Shown piece after piece: positions 1-13,900 of a stretch of 64,000 nt of DNA. Position numbers and translations under genes: made by a program. The first letter of the stretch is position 1. Every line of letters begins with the position of its first letter. The stretch is from Eremophila alpestris peregrina (lineage: Eukaryota > Chordata > Aves > Passeriformes > Alaudidae), in assembly GCA_009792885.1 (NCBI GenBank), contig WMCF01000014.1, forward strand, positions 16,867,762 to 16,931,761, written 5' to 3'. The notes beneath the pieces are model-generated. The model did not search any database, had not been told where the DNA came from, and saw nothing but the letters and a program-made list of their open reading frames with translations.

Positions 1-230
1 GGGGGGCGGGGAAAGGGGGCCGGGCCCACAGGTGACTTGCCCCCCAGATGGATTGGCAGGGGTCTCTTCTATGGCAGAGGGCAGGGTCAGGGAGAGACGG
101 ACAAGTGACTGAAGTTTCTGGAACAAGGGGAAGGGTCGGGGTGAGGCTGAACCCTGAGGGAGGTAGGGAATAACACGGACAGAACTGGACAGGAGAGGGA
201 AAGGGGAAGACAGGTATGGTCTGTAGGGAA
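1..230. other. G-rich segment at window edge
   Basis: The first 230 bases are far richer in G+C than the following 7 kb and keep several CpGs. The first 25 bases hold four G-runs of 3 to 6 separated by 1 to 3 bases, which fits a G-quadruplex motif on the + strand. The composition change near 230 suggests the cut end of a transposable element, or of a CpG-rich region continuing to the left. I see no LTR terminus, splice site or convincing reading frame, so the identity is open. Confidence 0.35.
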
Positions 231-3200
231 GAATAACTTCAAACAGCTTAACAAACGTTCATTACCACAATAAGGGCATTACATACCAGTTTTCTAATTT
301 TGCATTGCTTTTATATGGCAATGACTCCACTAACTCAATTGCATATTTAGAGAGGATAGATTCAAAGGTGATTTTCTTGGATAAAAAAATATATACTAAA
401 TGTGATCCCAAATTCTGTCAGGAATATTTAATTTGTAACAGTAAATGTGGTACACATTTGCCTTTTTCTCTCCAAACTCAGAACTAATGTAATTTTTTGA
501 CACTTTGGCTCTCAATAGATGTCCTTCTGGACATAGCTCCTTCATGCAGTAGTAAGTTGCATTTTACTGAAAACACTAACTTACATCTAGTAGGGAAACC
601 CCACTTGCTAAGAGCAATTCACCTTAGCTAACATGAGCCATAGCAAAGATGGATAACATACAGGTTATTTGAACTAACTGGGCTCATTTTGGCAAAAGTG
701 AATTAAGGAACACTCATGTTCCTCCCCCAGGAACTGAGGAATCAGTGAACTACTTGAAAACAACACTTAAAAGCAGATGGAGAGAAATTATTGGAAGCAA
801 TCTCATCTGCCACTACCACCATAGCATCCTGTGCAGATGCTTACAGCCTTAAGTGAGACTTTTTAAAGAAGTATAAGTGAGCTGACCATCTGCTGCCACG
901 CACAGTCCCTTGACTATACTGCAACAATAATAGCTCATCATGCTCAGCTTCACAGTGGAGGTGACAAATCATTCTCCTAAGAGCTGAAATGGGTGACATC
1001 TATCCATAATATTGCACGAATGGAGAGAGAAGAGAAATGCTTAAGGAACTGGAATTATCTAAAGGGATTTTAATTATACCACTAAAACTGAAGTATGATG
1101 TTAAGATTGTGCACTGTAATCTCTTAATTTTTATCATGCTGCACTTTCAATACTGCCTTCAGTGTGCCATGATTGTTCAAAGCAGAAAAAGATTTGTATA
1201 ATTATCACAAACTTTGTTTAGACAAGCCAGTAAGGCAACTTCCACATAATATAACGCTGTCCCCTAAACAAAAGCATTTTCCCTGATAAGCATGTGTGAA
1301 TATATGTGCATGTCTACAGATCAGATGGCAATATTTGCAAGCTAGGATACTTAAATTTAAGCTCCTGAGAAAGAAGCCACGTATTTAAAAGTGCCTACCT
1401 CCTATTCATTGACAAATATGAAAGTAAGGCTTTTAAATCATGGAGGTAACTGAATCTGATGTTCAGATTCAGAACTTTGAACATGTTCAGGCAGGTAAAG
1501 GTACAAATATGCAGTTTGTAATTTTTTCCTGTGGATTGTCCAAACCTAAAGGTTTGTAAAAAATTCTAAATTGGGTTCATAATCACATGCCAGACATGCA
1601 AATAATCACTTGATGAAGCAAGTTTCCTTAGGAGCAAGATGGTCCTGCACCCTAGGTGGATTACAAATTCTTAAATATCAGTGTAGGAACTTATATGTTA
1701 CATTGTATTCTTATGAAGTGCAAGATCACATCACATTTTCATCTGGGTTTCCTGTTCCCTTTTCAAACTACAGGTACCCGATTTTATGTGTGCCATATTA
1801 TCAGATCCAATGAGGAGGTACACTGCCTTTGCTCCCTCAAAAAAGAGAAACAAAGACAAAATACACATTCTCACTCTTGAAAAATTTGAGTGATCAATTC
1901 AGAGTCTAAGTTGAGAGCTACAGCAATCTATCTAATAGGAAAAACTGGGAACTGGGACTTTAATAGAATTTGAATAGTTTATATGTTTCTTTTCAGGTTT
2001 ATACACTTCCTCTTGGCACCTAATCTTTATCTACTCAAATAAGAACATTTTAGTCAAACTGTATTTTCAATTAGCAAGTGTTTGCCATTTTTAGATATAG
2101 ATTTGCCAGCTGACATGATTAGAATGAGCTGGCATAGAAATTTACATTAGTGATTGTTAACTTTCTTCCTGACCATTTTCTTTGAAACGCTGAACAGGGA
2201 AACAGAAGATTGGCCTTTTTTCCCCTATGATTTAGACATGAAATTTACAAGGTGTGGAGAAAACACAGAAAAGTCTTGAAATTTCAAAATAAAACAAGTA
2301 CATGTTGTGATATATTTTACAAATGATAATGTAAACCACACATAAATATCAGAAGATTTTTAAAAATATGTTACTTGGATGTGAACTTGAAAAACATTTA
2401 GAGTCAAACTGGGGGGACTAGAACAGGTATTTCTTTTGTCTTCCCCAAATGTTTGTTGTATTGAAAATGAACAGTAGACCGTATATAGCCTTTTTGGTGG
2501 GTAAAGCAACAAGAGACAATGTGTGGCTGTCCCTAGTTAATTTTTATCAGTCTCTTTCAGACATTCAGATGCTTTCTTAATCAATTTTCTGCAAACATGA
2601 ATATGAATCTTCTGCCTTTGTTGCCTAGCCTCCCACATGCTAGTGAGAATCCAGTGAGTCGATGCAATGCTAAACCTGCCAATCAGTGGGTAGTGAGTAA
2701 CAGTCATACTTTCCCTATCCAGAGACATTGGATGGCGAGCATTATATCCCTCCCATCCTAATCTGTGAATCAACAGGTGGTACAGTCTATTTCCTGTTCC
2801 TACAAGTCCCCCAAACCTTTGTAATTCAATAACCCAAAAACTTGGAAATATATGTAAATGAAACTTCTTAGTCATAAGCACTTACAACACTATCTTTGTT
2901 TTCCAAGGGAAATAAAACAGCTGACTAGATATATTGTATGGATTAGCATTATAACTTTGTGAAATCTTGTTTTTAAATTCCTAATAGTTTATTTGCTGAA
3001 GTTACCCAAATTAAATCTGCATTTCTTAAAATTGTAATACTTTTGCCTCCACTCATTTCACTTCTGGCATTATAGATTTCTTTTAATTAACCCCTGCTCC
3101 TAATTCTGAATAAATTAATCATTAAAATCTGAGAATGACACTGAGATAGGGATGGACACTTGCATAAGAATAGCTAAAAAGTGTGAAAACATAGTTCTGT

Positions 3201-6200
3201 TCCTTTGCTGGATAAAACTGAAATGTATGTAAGTCCAGAAAGCCAACTCAATACAATAACAAGGTAATTCATTTATATAGTTAAAAATCTATTAGTGGTC
3301 TAACAAAGATCAATCATACAGCCATATTGGCTCTCAAGATAACTGAAACTAGTTAGGTAATATCACTTTAAGTCACTCTGCAGAAAAAAGTTTTGGCAGA
3401 AGATTTAGATAATCTGTAGTAGAAAAACTGAAGACCTGGTAAGAGGGTACTTGATCCTCAGTGTCAGTGTATAAAAAATAGTGCTGAGATGACATAGTTG
3501 TGTAAACAGAGATCATTCATTCATGTTAATGTAGTTTTATACTAATTTGTTGTTCCGTTCTCCAAAAAAATTCATTAGGCAATAAAAATATTTGAGTGTA
3601 AAAGTGTTTTAACAGAAGAAATGTAACTTCATATTCATAACTCCATATTCAGCTGATAGGAGAGTGCTCCCATTTTTCATGAAAATTTGAATACCCAGTT
3701 TATTGGTTTTACAGTTTTAATTAAAAAGCTGCTTCAGTTCTCTGTGGAAAGATACAAGTGATGGCAAATGTCAAGACTTTCAGAGACTTGGTTTGAATAA
3801 TGTTACATTTGTTTGATGGGAAGCCTGCTTCTGAGCCTGGGATAGAAGTTATTGTAAGACATGTCATTTATGCTGTAGTAATAACCCCAATATACTTATA
3901 ACACCATAAATACCTTGAAACAGGGAGGAATTTCCATCAGCAAAAAAAGAAAAAGCTTTGTCTACACAGAGGAAGATAAATATCAATTTTCCCTCTTTGC
4001 CTGGCCTTTACAAAAGGTTACCATTAAATGGAAATGTGCGCAAGTTGTGCATATCAATGCCAACCCACAGAAGAAGCAGCGATTTAAATCACTGAATGAT
4101 GAAATCATGAGGAAAACTTTACAGTGTGCAAGTTTAAAATGGGGGTCTCCACACCCCCTGCTCCTGTTGTGTAGCCTTCAGCTGGCTGCTAAGGTGGGAA
4201 GGGAAAGGGCATGGAGGTGGTTTTGCTCTGCGTTCCTGGAGCCTGTCATCTTCTGCAAGTTTCTTCTACTCTTTTGCCTGTTACCATCTAGAGTCATAAG
4301 GATGACTGATGCTTCTGCTTTCTGCCTTTGTTCTTCTGTTTGAAAATATCAGAATATTTAGGTTGCTAGCACCACCTTTTGCAGTTTGATCTGGAAATAC
4401 CCCAGTACTAATGCTCTATTTGAAACTGTTCATTCTCTGGACAATCGATCAAACAAGACTCTATTTTTATTAAAAAGTGGCGAAAGGCAACAATAGACCT
4501 ATAGCTTTCTTGTCTTGGTGTTGTGTCCTGGAAGAATTCCAGAGGCTCTGAAACTAAAGGCAAATACCTCCAGGCTCTTCTTCTACTTTTTCACTTGCTT
4601 TAATGCCAATATATGTCTTAAGAGCTTGACTTACAAGTTTTCAAGATTTAAAATAAGCAATTTGGATAAACATTTGTACAGAATGGAGATAATGGGTAGC
4701 AAAAAGGTAAATCAAAAGACAGTCAAGTTGTAATACTTAGTGATACTATGAGAGAAAAAAGGTCTTCAGTGACTTTTCACTGCAGCAACCACAGAAGGAA
4801 TCCCTGCAACATTTATCAAACCCAAAGGCAGGATGAAGAATAGGATAAATCATGCCTATTTCTTCCTCCACAGAAAGATGGAACTGGAAAATCTATGACC
4901 TCTTGCACTGTCTGGTCAAAAAGTGGGCAGTGAGAACACAGCTGATACAGAGTAGAAGAAATCTGCTTATGTTTCATGTTCCGAATGTTCCTGGAGGCCC
5001 AAGGACAAATTGTTATAACCAGGATGTAAAGATGCTTATGAAAGAAAAGATGAATAGAAAATTATATGAAGCTGATATGCTTACAGTGTTTTCAGATCTA
5101 GTGGTGCATTTAAGCACCTCAGATTAAAGCACTTTCATTCTGTGTCTATATAGTTGTTGAACACAAATACGCATTGACATTACAACCCAAGTTGATTCCT
5201 TGTGTATTTCTTGCATGTCCCTCTCACCTATAAATGCACCTAAGCTCTCTCTACCTATCCCAGCCCTGCTTCTGGAAATAGGAAAGTACACTAACAAGTA
5301 TTGACACTGTCTGAAAGGAGCCAGTAAGGGTCCAGATGCAGTTTAACCATTATCTTGACATGGTGCCCAAGTGTCCTGAGCACTACAGCTTTTAATAAAT
5401 TAATGGTACCATTGTGTCAGGAATTTCCTAGGAAGATACTGACTTGGCTGACTCATTTCTATGTCTAAATTCACACTTTACTGTCACACAGAGCTCTTCA
5501 TGCTTCTATAGTCCCTACTGGATCCAGTAGTTCTTTTTTCATCCCTATTGTTTGAAAAAACATTTTTTATTATAAAATTACAAGTATTCCAGCTTTTACT
5601 CTCATATATGTATGTATTCATTTTTTAATTTTAGATAGCCCTTTGCTGGTTTCTGTTCTTCCCATAACATGAATTCTTCATTATCTGTAGTATTCCAATA
5701 GCCCTTTTTTTTGTTTCCATTTCCATTTCCATTTCCATTTCCATTTAAAATACATTTCTGTTAATACAAATGATTAGAACTATGTAAACTATTGTACCCT
5801 GGCTTGTACTAGGGCCTTGTGTAATGTAGAAGGCAGGATCTCTTCCTTTCATTCTGTGAAAATGGTGGAGACTGGACTTGTTTTTCCTCTTTCTTCTGCT
5901 GTGTCACACTGGCAAGCTTCCTGTCATCCTTTGGTTGGCTATTTTATTCTGTTTCATATTGCTTCTCTTTCACCTCTAGCTGACAAAAATCTACTTTTTA
6001 GGAAATACTTTCATCAACAGTTACTTGTACTACGCAAATCCATTGCTGCAGCTCTATCTTAGAGGTGTCAGAGGTCAGGCTTTCTGTGTAGTTAGTCTTA
6101 AGCAGTATCTTAATTTAACAGTCAGCTGGAATCTCACACACCTTGTTCTCTTACCAATGACAATACTATGCAGTATCAGTCCCTAAGACTGATGGGTCAG

Positions 6201-7510
6201 AAATGTCACTGATAATAATTGCATCTTGGGGACTTCCTTTTCAGTGTGTGCACGTTTTAGCTTTCTGCTTAGTTTTTGATTTACTTAACTTCCAGTTCAT
6301 ATATTAACACCCTTCCTGAGTTCCTTAAACAGTAGATTCCTGTGTGGTAAAGTAGTGAATGATTTACCATAATCTGCATTCTTGGAAACATGACACTTAC
6401 TCTTATCTTACAAGAAAGTTGTCTTGTTGAATGTAAATTGCATCAGCCTAGCCTAGCGTGCACCTCTAACAAAGAAAACCCCATTACTGTTTAGCTCTCT
6501 TTCTAGTTAATTGGCCTTCACAGCTTACTGTTCTTGACTTTGAAAATCTGTGCTAAGGGCTCCTGTAGGAGTGTCCAAACCAAATGCAGCCACCTAGATC
6601 ACCAGTTACTCCCCAGAAATCTTCCTGTAACTAGATATGCTATCTCTAGTCCAAGGCCAGGTTCTCTCATCTTTCCACCACATATTTCCAAACTGGTAAA
6701 GTCATTAAAAAAGTCTGCTACTGAACTGGCACTTTCATGTTTAATTCTTCTAGTGTTTTAGCTGATCCCTTTTCCCTCCATCTCCTTCTTCGTTTCTTTC
6801 ACCACAGTCCACAGCCCAAACTCTTATGTTACTTTGAATATGGTAATGGAAATACCATTCCTACTTTTATTCCTGAGTAGATTACCCTGTTTTTACTCTC
6901 ATGATCTTAATTTCTACTGAGAACTTAAGTATCAGTTTAGTATGTAGGAGATCCCTTTTCACCTTTAATTCTCCTTCTCTTCTCAGTCTGTCCTTTTGTC
7001 TTGTTCCTCTCTTGTACAGCAGATGAGTACAGTATTAGTATTTGTGTTTGTTTTGCTTCCTAGGTAAAGCTTAGTTATATTAACTGATTTCTTTTTTCCT
7101 AATCTAAAAGATAGAGTCCTCCTATTTTATCATTGTTTCTTTATGGTCCAGTTCTATTTGTCCTTTTAACATCCTGTCTGAGGTTTTCTTTTATTTTAGT
7201 AAGTCTGTCACCCATTCCTAACAATCTGTTTCTCCTTACTTTTAAGTCTGTCTCTGGGTTGCAGTGGTGCTCATGTACTTCTGATTCTACTAAAAACCAT
7301 AAGCTGTTCTTCCTAGTAAATAAACTACTTAGTAGCCAGATTCTCAAAACTTCTGCCTGCTGTAAACTTGGTTTTGTGTGTTATATATAACCCAAAGTGA
7401 TTTGATTCAGCTGCTTCAGTCCAGTGTTATCTTTTAGAAAAAGATCTTTTCTAAGGTGCATGTTGCTTTCCAAAATAAAGTTCAGTATGAAATTGTATTA
7501 TATATTAGCT
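231..7510. other. Unique A/T-rich sequence without recognisable genes
   Basis: About 7.3 kb without an assignable gene or a repeat family I recognise, apart from the hexanucleotide tract at 5714-5746. The longest frame (3915-4343, + strand, 142 codons) resembles no family I know, contains long runs of hydrophobic residues typical of chance T-rich translation, and has no supporting splice or promoter context. I treat it as spurious. Confidence 0.6.
5714..5746. repeat. (TTTCCA)n microsatellite
   Basis: Five and a half uninterrupted copies of the hexamer TTTCCA, preceded by a T-run. It is a simple-sequence tract with no sign of function. Confidence 0.9.
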
Positions 7511-7802
7511 CATTATGGTTAGTTGACTTCAGCCAACAGCTAAGCATTCACTCCCTCACCATACTGAATGATATGGAATATGCCTTTAGCCATTTTGTGT
7601 CAGTTGTGCTGGCTGTATCCCCTCCCAGCTTCTTGACTATCTCTTGCCCTACTCATTTGTTCATGCAGAGTGACACTGTGCAAGGGCTGCTTAGCAGTAA
7701 ACAAAACACTGGTGTGTTACATTGGTCCAGACACAAAGCCAAAACAGCACCACATGGACTCTTATGAAGAAAATTAACTCTATCCCAACTAGAACCATGA
7801 TA
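7511..7802 (-). mobile_element. Degraded ERVL-type LTR, internally deleted
   Basis: On the minus strand this reads as an ERVL-type LTR of the same family as the outer LTR at 57061-58470. The right end (7763-7802) carries the diagnostic U3 start, with AGAAAATTAACTCTATCCC followed by a decayed AACCAGGACA terminus. The left end (7511-7560) matches the LTR 3' end (ATGGTT..., then GCATTCACTCCCTC). About half of the usual 600 bp is missing between the two ends, so the polyadenylation region is deleted. No target duplication is readable (TAGCT versus TCCAT). Divergence is high, so this is an old insertion. Confidence 0.7.
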
Positions 7803-8830
7803 TCCATTCAGTAACAGAGCAATCAATCAGCCATCACATTCAAAATTTGTGATCCTAGCATGTTCATGACTTTTTAGCATTTCCATATGCCAGATGTCTG
7901 TTACGTGATACTCATGGCCTCTGGTTTTTTAAGTTATATATTCTGTATGGATAATGAAGAAGAATAGAAAGAAGTAAAATCTTAAACACCCCAGATACTA
8001 AGGCAAACGTTAAAAAAACTAGTATCTGAAGGGTTTTTGATATGTCAGTTTTCTAACCCATCTCATGTTGTGGGTCCTTGAATTTTAGGGATATGACATT
8101 GCACAGGGATCAGTTTAGCCCCATATCATTTCACGCTTTATTTTCTTTTACTGCAATCTGTACGAGATTATTCTATTGGACAGGAGCTTCTTTTGATTCT
8201 TCAATAAAAGCAGGTTGTGTAGGATTGGACATACCTGCAATCATAGTGACATGGCTTTCCCTCTTCACGGCCATGGCAGATGTTCTTTGCAACATTATGC
8301 TACGAGCAGAAAGGATTTTTACACTCTTCAGTTCCCTCAGATGAATATTTAAGCATTAGACCAACAAGTTGTCATAGTGTTTTGGTAGTAAAAAGAATAA
8401 GGAGAATACCTATCTATAGTAACAAACTTGGCAGTAACAACTATGTTAAGAAATGCATCTTGTTACAACTAAGAAGGACAGGGCATGTCACTCATTTTGC
8501 ACCATAATTTGAAAATCTTTTCCTTTGTATCCCTGTAACTCAGCATTGTATATGCTGATTGATAAAAGTTTCCTCTGTGTTATGAGTTTTTATCTTGATT
8601 TCCCTTTGTGATGTATAATGTTGTCCTTCTTTTTTCAAGGATATTACTCATACCTTGAAGGCCAAGGTTATCTGTGCCATCTAGATGATCAGAATTATCA
8701 GTAAATGTTTCTCTGATGTTCAGGGCCCTGCACATGCTCCTGAATTGTGTAGGACCAAGACAATTCACTATCGTTTTTCTACCTGAACCATTTTTGTAAT
8801 GGTTAAAGAGATACCTTTATTATAATAATG
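7803..8830. other. Unique sequence between LTR and CR1
   Basis: About 1 kb without a recognisable gene, RNA or repeat. Frames at 8078-8344 and 8280-8507 show no family features. Confidence 0.5.
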
Positions 8831-9112
8831 AATCATAGAATCATTAATGTTGGAAAAGACCTTCAAGATCATTGATTTTAATCTTTGCCCAAACACTAAA
8901 TGTCAGTGTCAGTTAAGCCATAGCACTAAGTGCCCTGTCCAGTCATTTCTTGAGCACTTCCAGGGATGGTGATTCCACCACTGCTCTGGTCAGCCTGTTT
9001 CAATGCTTGGCAACCCTTTCACTAAAGAAATTCTTTGCAATGTCTAATCTGAAGGTCCCCTGGTGCATTTCTTCTTGTCCTGTCACTAGTCGCCTGGGAG
9101 AAGATGACCCCC
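8831..9112 (-). mobile_element. CR1 LINE 3' fragment
   Basis: Reverse-oriented tail of a chicken-repeat-1 (CR1) non-LTR retrotransposon. The 3' terminus lies at 8831 (AATCATAGAATCATT on the + strand). It is followed by the conserved block with GGAAAAGACCTTCAAGATCAT and the CCAGGGATGGTGATTCCACC block near 8961-8980, which encodes part of the ORF2 C-terminus. Only about 280 bp are present, so it is strongly 5'-truncated, as is usual for CR1. The 120-codon + strand frame here is antisense and is not a gene. Confidence 0.9.
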
Positions 9113-10687
9113 AATCAGGGGCCTTCTTGGCCTTTAATTCATTATTAAATTATTTCATCATTTGTAAAGCTGAAATTCTTAGGAATTTTATAGATCTCAC
9201 TATAATAATGTGGAAATTTTCCAAATCTTTATGGCATCCTTTTGTCTCCATCAAATCTGTTCATACATGTACACAGACTTATTCATGTTTCAAATATCCT
9301 CAGCAGCACTAAACCCAAATAGTGCATATACCATTTTTTCTAGCTGTTTCTGTAGAAGAAATGATACTGAAAAATAGACGTGGAGCTCAGAACAGCAAAT
9401 GAAGACACTACGAAGGCAAATGGTGGAAAGCTGGCATAAGCTTGTGAGAAACAAAAAAAAAAATCAACCTTAAGACATGTGATGGGAGTTCTGTGTTCTG
9501 TTGTCCTTGATTGCATGGAGTCTTAATGACACTTGAGAGCTTAATCAGATTTCTCTTACTCCAACTCACCCCACTCACTTAAACAAGACTGATTTGGGAT
9601 TCATTACTATTCAGTATAAGGAGTACTGCAATTCTGCTGTAATTCAATAATGATTTAGTTACAAGCTTACATTTTGAATGATAGCTATGGATCACCTTTT
9701 CTAAATTTACAGCAAGAATATTTCATTTCACAGTGATAATCTCATTTCCTTATAACAATAATTATGACCATATTAATTTGATAATATCCACTATCAAAGC
9801 CATTCATGCTGTGGAAGTAGTGGAAAAATAAAGATTGATTTGAATTAATGAGCTATACATTCTTAATGCATAGTATTACATTTACCTGCTTTGGCAACCT
9901 CTTGCCTACTAGTCAGAACCAGAATCTGAGTTTAAATATAAAGAGATGGTGCTCTTTCCTACTGCCACAGAGATAGCAAGTCCTGTCCAGCCACTGATTT
10001 TGGAGTAGACCTCTCCAATAAATCTATATGAAAATCAGTACTGTATATATGAGAAGAAAGAGATATTCTAATGGATTCCAGTCTTGTAATTGTATCTTTG
10101 AACTTCATGTCAGCCTCGTTTGATTTAAAAGAACAATGAAAAGAAGGTATAATCTATCACAGATGACAACCATTTGTTTCCAATCAAATATCTCTAATTT
10201 TAGAAGTAAGCCTAAATGCTGAAATAAATAAAAAACAGGAATATTTTTCTGAAAAGTGGTTAAGATTCTGCAAAGTTAATAATTTCACTTTTTTTCAGTT
10301 TCTGGAATGCTGATTTCAAAAAAAAGACGAGGCCAGATGACTTAATGCAACTGTCAGGGAGAGAATTTACTAAAATCAAGATATCACTTGTTTCACAGCC
10401 AGGTCTGTTGGGGAAGGTGAATCAGGACAGTCATATAATTATACCTGGCAAAGGGATTCTGACAATATGAAATCTATAAGCAAAATAGAAATGAAAAACC
10501 TTTGACATCTAGGAGGCCAGAAGCTAGTCGATGAATGACTAGAAAACAATAGCTGGGCCAACCACCAAATCCCCTGTGATTCTAAGATAGTGAAGGCATG
10601 CTGGAGAAGTGCAAAGGTTGGAGAAGACTCTGCCAACGTAGCAAGAAGTTTTTGGGAGTAGAATTTAAAGTATAACAAGTATGTTAA
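9113..10687. other. Unique sequence
   Basis: About 1.6 kb of A/T-rich DNA. I see no gene, RNA or repeat other than a 10-12 nt A-run near 9453. Confidence 0.5.
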
Positions 10688-10987
10688 TGTAGCAACCCCT
10701 ATAGGCTATATGTAAATTCTATATGATTTTGTGTCTGTCTGATTGGTCACTGTGAATCAGAATATTCAGAATGGAAAAAGATATAATGTATTGTAACAAG
10801 ATTGGAGCACTCTGCTCTCTCTTCTCTTGCTCTCTTTCTATCTCTCTCTCTCTCTCTCTCTCTGGGGCTCTCTCTAAGCTGTGGCTGGTAGCTTGAGTGA
10901 GCCCCCCTTTACCCATAACCACCACAATAAACTACATGTCCAAAGAGCTAGCTAGACCCCGAGAAGTTCCTGTGTTGTATTCCTACA
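10688..10987 (+). mobile_element. Probable solo LTR (TGTAG...CTACA ends)
   Basis: A 300-bp segment that starts TGTAGCAACCCC and ends TTCCTACA, giving a 5-bp terminal inverted repeat TGTAG/CTACA. It holds an ATTGG (reverse CCAAT) near 10742, a TC-rich stretch, and an AATAAA polyadenylation signal near 10926, about 60 bp before the end. This order is that of a U3-R-U5 LTR on the + strand. The end structure resembles the ERVK-like LTRs at 40.8 and 48.6 kb. The flanks (TGTTAA and AGGTCA) do not form a target duplication, so the boundaries are less certain than for other LTRs here. Confidence 0.55.
10841..10863. repeat. (TC)n microsatellite inside LTR
   Basis: An uninterrupted TC dinucleotide run of about 23 bases within a wider pyrimidine-rich stretch (about 10808-10875) of the probable LTR at 10688-10987. 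Confidence 0.9.
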
Positions 10988-13900
10988 AGGTCAGATGTAG
11001 AATTATGATGACTTAATGCTCTCTATGTCACTATTTATCTTCTCACTTCAAAGAGCACAACTATGCAGTAAAATCGCAGAAAATCTCACTGAATAAATAA
11101 TTCATCATGCAGCTATGCATGCAAAAAGGAAATTATAACTCCTTTAGAGTTTCTTAGCATGGTTTTGTGTTGTCATTTATTAATACTTTGCTTCTAGGGT
11201 AATCCATATGCAAATGAAACAATAAACAAACTTGTCTTCTACAAGAACATATCAAAGTAAAACCTCAGAGAGTCATATTCTACTGCTCGAGAAAACAGCC
11301 CTTTAGTCAGCATTCCCTCCTCACCTTTCCCCCCACCTCCCCTCCCTCGTTCATGCTGGCAAGAAAACTATTTCAGCATATTATACAAAATGTGTAGAAT
11401 TTATGTGATTATTTCAGTCTTCTATATATCAGCCATGAAAACATATTGATTGTATCACCAGACATTTCCTAAGCTATTCAAAAATTATCACCTATCTTCC
11501 CCACTTCTAATCTGAGGAGACATTAGGTTAGGCTAAAACAAAAAACCAAAAAAAACCCCCCAAAAAACCGAACAAACAAACAAAAACAAAAACAAAAGAA
11601 AACAAAACAAAATGGGAAAAAAAAAAAAAAAGCAAACCACAGGACTGCACTTTCCAGAAAGACAGGTTTGTCTGGTTTGATTCTCTGAGAGTTCCCCATT
11701 AAGTTAACTTATGTGCTCCCTTGTGTTGCTTTTCTGTTAGAGTATCTTCTGTATCCCAGAAGGCAGTAGATTAAAGCAGATAGCATCTACTTTTGCCTGA
11801 TTGGCCAAATTGAGAGGCAACACATAATAACATATGGATGCAAGATCTGTATCAGTGAGTGGATGCAAGGCTTAGTGATTCTTACCTAGCCCAAGCAAGT
11901 TTAAGCTCGTTTAATTTAAATGCTGAGAATGGCAGAAGAAGGTGCTATATCAGGAAGGATTCCCTGGGATTAACTGAGGCCTGATCCAAAATTCAAACGC
12001 TTTGAAGCAGATCTTGGATTCCCACCTGAATCTAGTGATGTGGTTAACTGCCAGAACTGGTATTCTTTCATTGCTGGGTGATATTTTAAGATGTGGCCAA
12101 GTAAATAGCTTAATTTCTAGAAGTGTTCAGTACTTGTTGCCCCTAAAGTCTTAGTGAATATATATAAATATATATATATGTGCGCTGTTCCAGCTTGGCA
12201 CTCAAGCTCTTTCTCCTATCTTTTTGCATGTCACTCTCACTTTGCCATTTGTTTTGGAGGTTAAAGATTTTTAAATACAAGTGAAGACTAGTATGGATGA
12301 CAAAACTTACATCTTTCCACATGACTCTACCAAGATATCACACTCTTCTGATTACAGTAAAGTTCCTTTGTCCATGTTACCTGGAGCTGTTCCTAAGATT
12401 TTCAACAAGGTTACCAATTCAATGGAATTGTGATGTTTTGTTCATGTGTGTGATACAAGACCTGCAGACTAGGAGTTGCTGAAAACACCACTCAATTTCA
12501 TGATATTTAAAAGTGAATTACCATACTTAGCATTTTTGTCTGCAAGCTGAATGAATAATTGATTTATTGATTATGTGCCTGCTTAGTGATTATTTTCAGC
12601 CATAACTGTTCAACCTATTAGGGAGTGAAAGCTGTTTTTAATTTACAAGGATGTCAAGACATTTGTAGACAAAGTGCTCAGGTAAAACTACCCATGCACA
12701 CCTTGAGTGATCCACTTGTACTCTCTCAGACCTCCTGGGTACCATGATTAATGCACAGGCTGTGTGGAAAAAAATAAAAAGGTACGGCAGGAAAGGAATA
12801 GGGAAAAAAATTAAGAAAAGTGCTGGCAGAAACAAAAGTGAGAATGAAAAACTCGGGAATCCTACTTGTGCTCTGCATGAAAAACATTTTTCCCTTTATT
12901 GCACCTATGAAAATGCAAGAGGATGGCAACAATGCTATGTGAAGGGATAGTGCTCATGAAATAGAAGGTAGTCTTAGGAGGAGCAGATAGGACTATCAAA
13001 GTATATTGTAAGAGTAGAGCGTTCCCATATCACTTGATGCTGAGTTCTCATAACATATGGCATAGATGCAGAAAAATAGAGTCTTCCCCTGGGAGAGTTA
13101 TTTCTTGGTCTTTTGCTCTGTGGCACTCTGCCACTAGCCTGATTACTGACCAAACGCCATTATCCCTAAGGACATTTTCAGTCTTGATGACTTCTTCTCC
13201 TGGATGAAAGTGGCAAACATATACATTCAGTTTCTACTGTTTTTATGTTTGTTTTTTTTTCTTGTCTCTTCCTAGGCCACTAATTCTCCTACAGTAAAAA
13301 GCCCACATGTAACACTGTCTTTTTCTTTCTTAGCAATGCTGCAAGGAGAGTAACTTTTAAGGCTTATTTTTAACACATTGATCCTCAAAATATGCTCATC
13401 TCTCACCACATATTAGTAAGAACTGCTTGATTTTTCGAGTCTTCACACCTGAAAACATGCCACCTCCAGTTCATTCCATGTTTTGCTTATTTCAGTATAA
13501 ATTGCACAATTTTCTTTGCAATGCATGGGTATCTTCCCCATAATTTTCCTATTCCATTCTCACTTTTCTGAGTTTTTTGGTAGCTCTTATGACTGCCCAC
13601 AGAGATTCACCACAGCCACAACATCCTTCTGGAGCAAACTGAGATCACAGCATTGCATTTGAAACACTAGAGGTTGCTAAAGCCTGTGTTTATTATTTGA
13701 GTTTTCTCAAGTGAAACATGATAGATCTTACTGAAGTCATGAAAGGAAAATTCCTTCTACTTTCATACCTAAAATAGCACAAGACAATTAATTCTCTGAG
13801 TTCTCTAGCTCCTTGACAAAAGACACAAGAAAAGATCCTGTTCCAGTGCATAAAAGGCACCTATGATACATCCAAGATATCTGGTGTACAGAAAATTGAG

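Noticed and set aside
3915..4343. 142-codon + strand open frame
   Set aside because: No recognisable domain, chance-like composition, no promoter or splice context; a frame of this length is plausible by chance in 64 kb.
8950..9312. 120-codon + strand frame
   Set aside because: Antisense translation of a CR1 tail running into flanking DNA.
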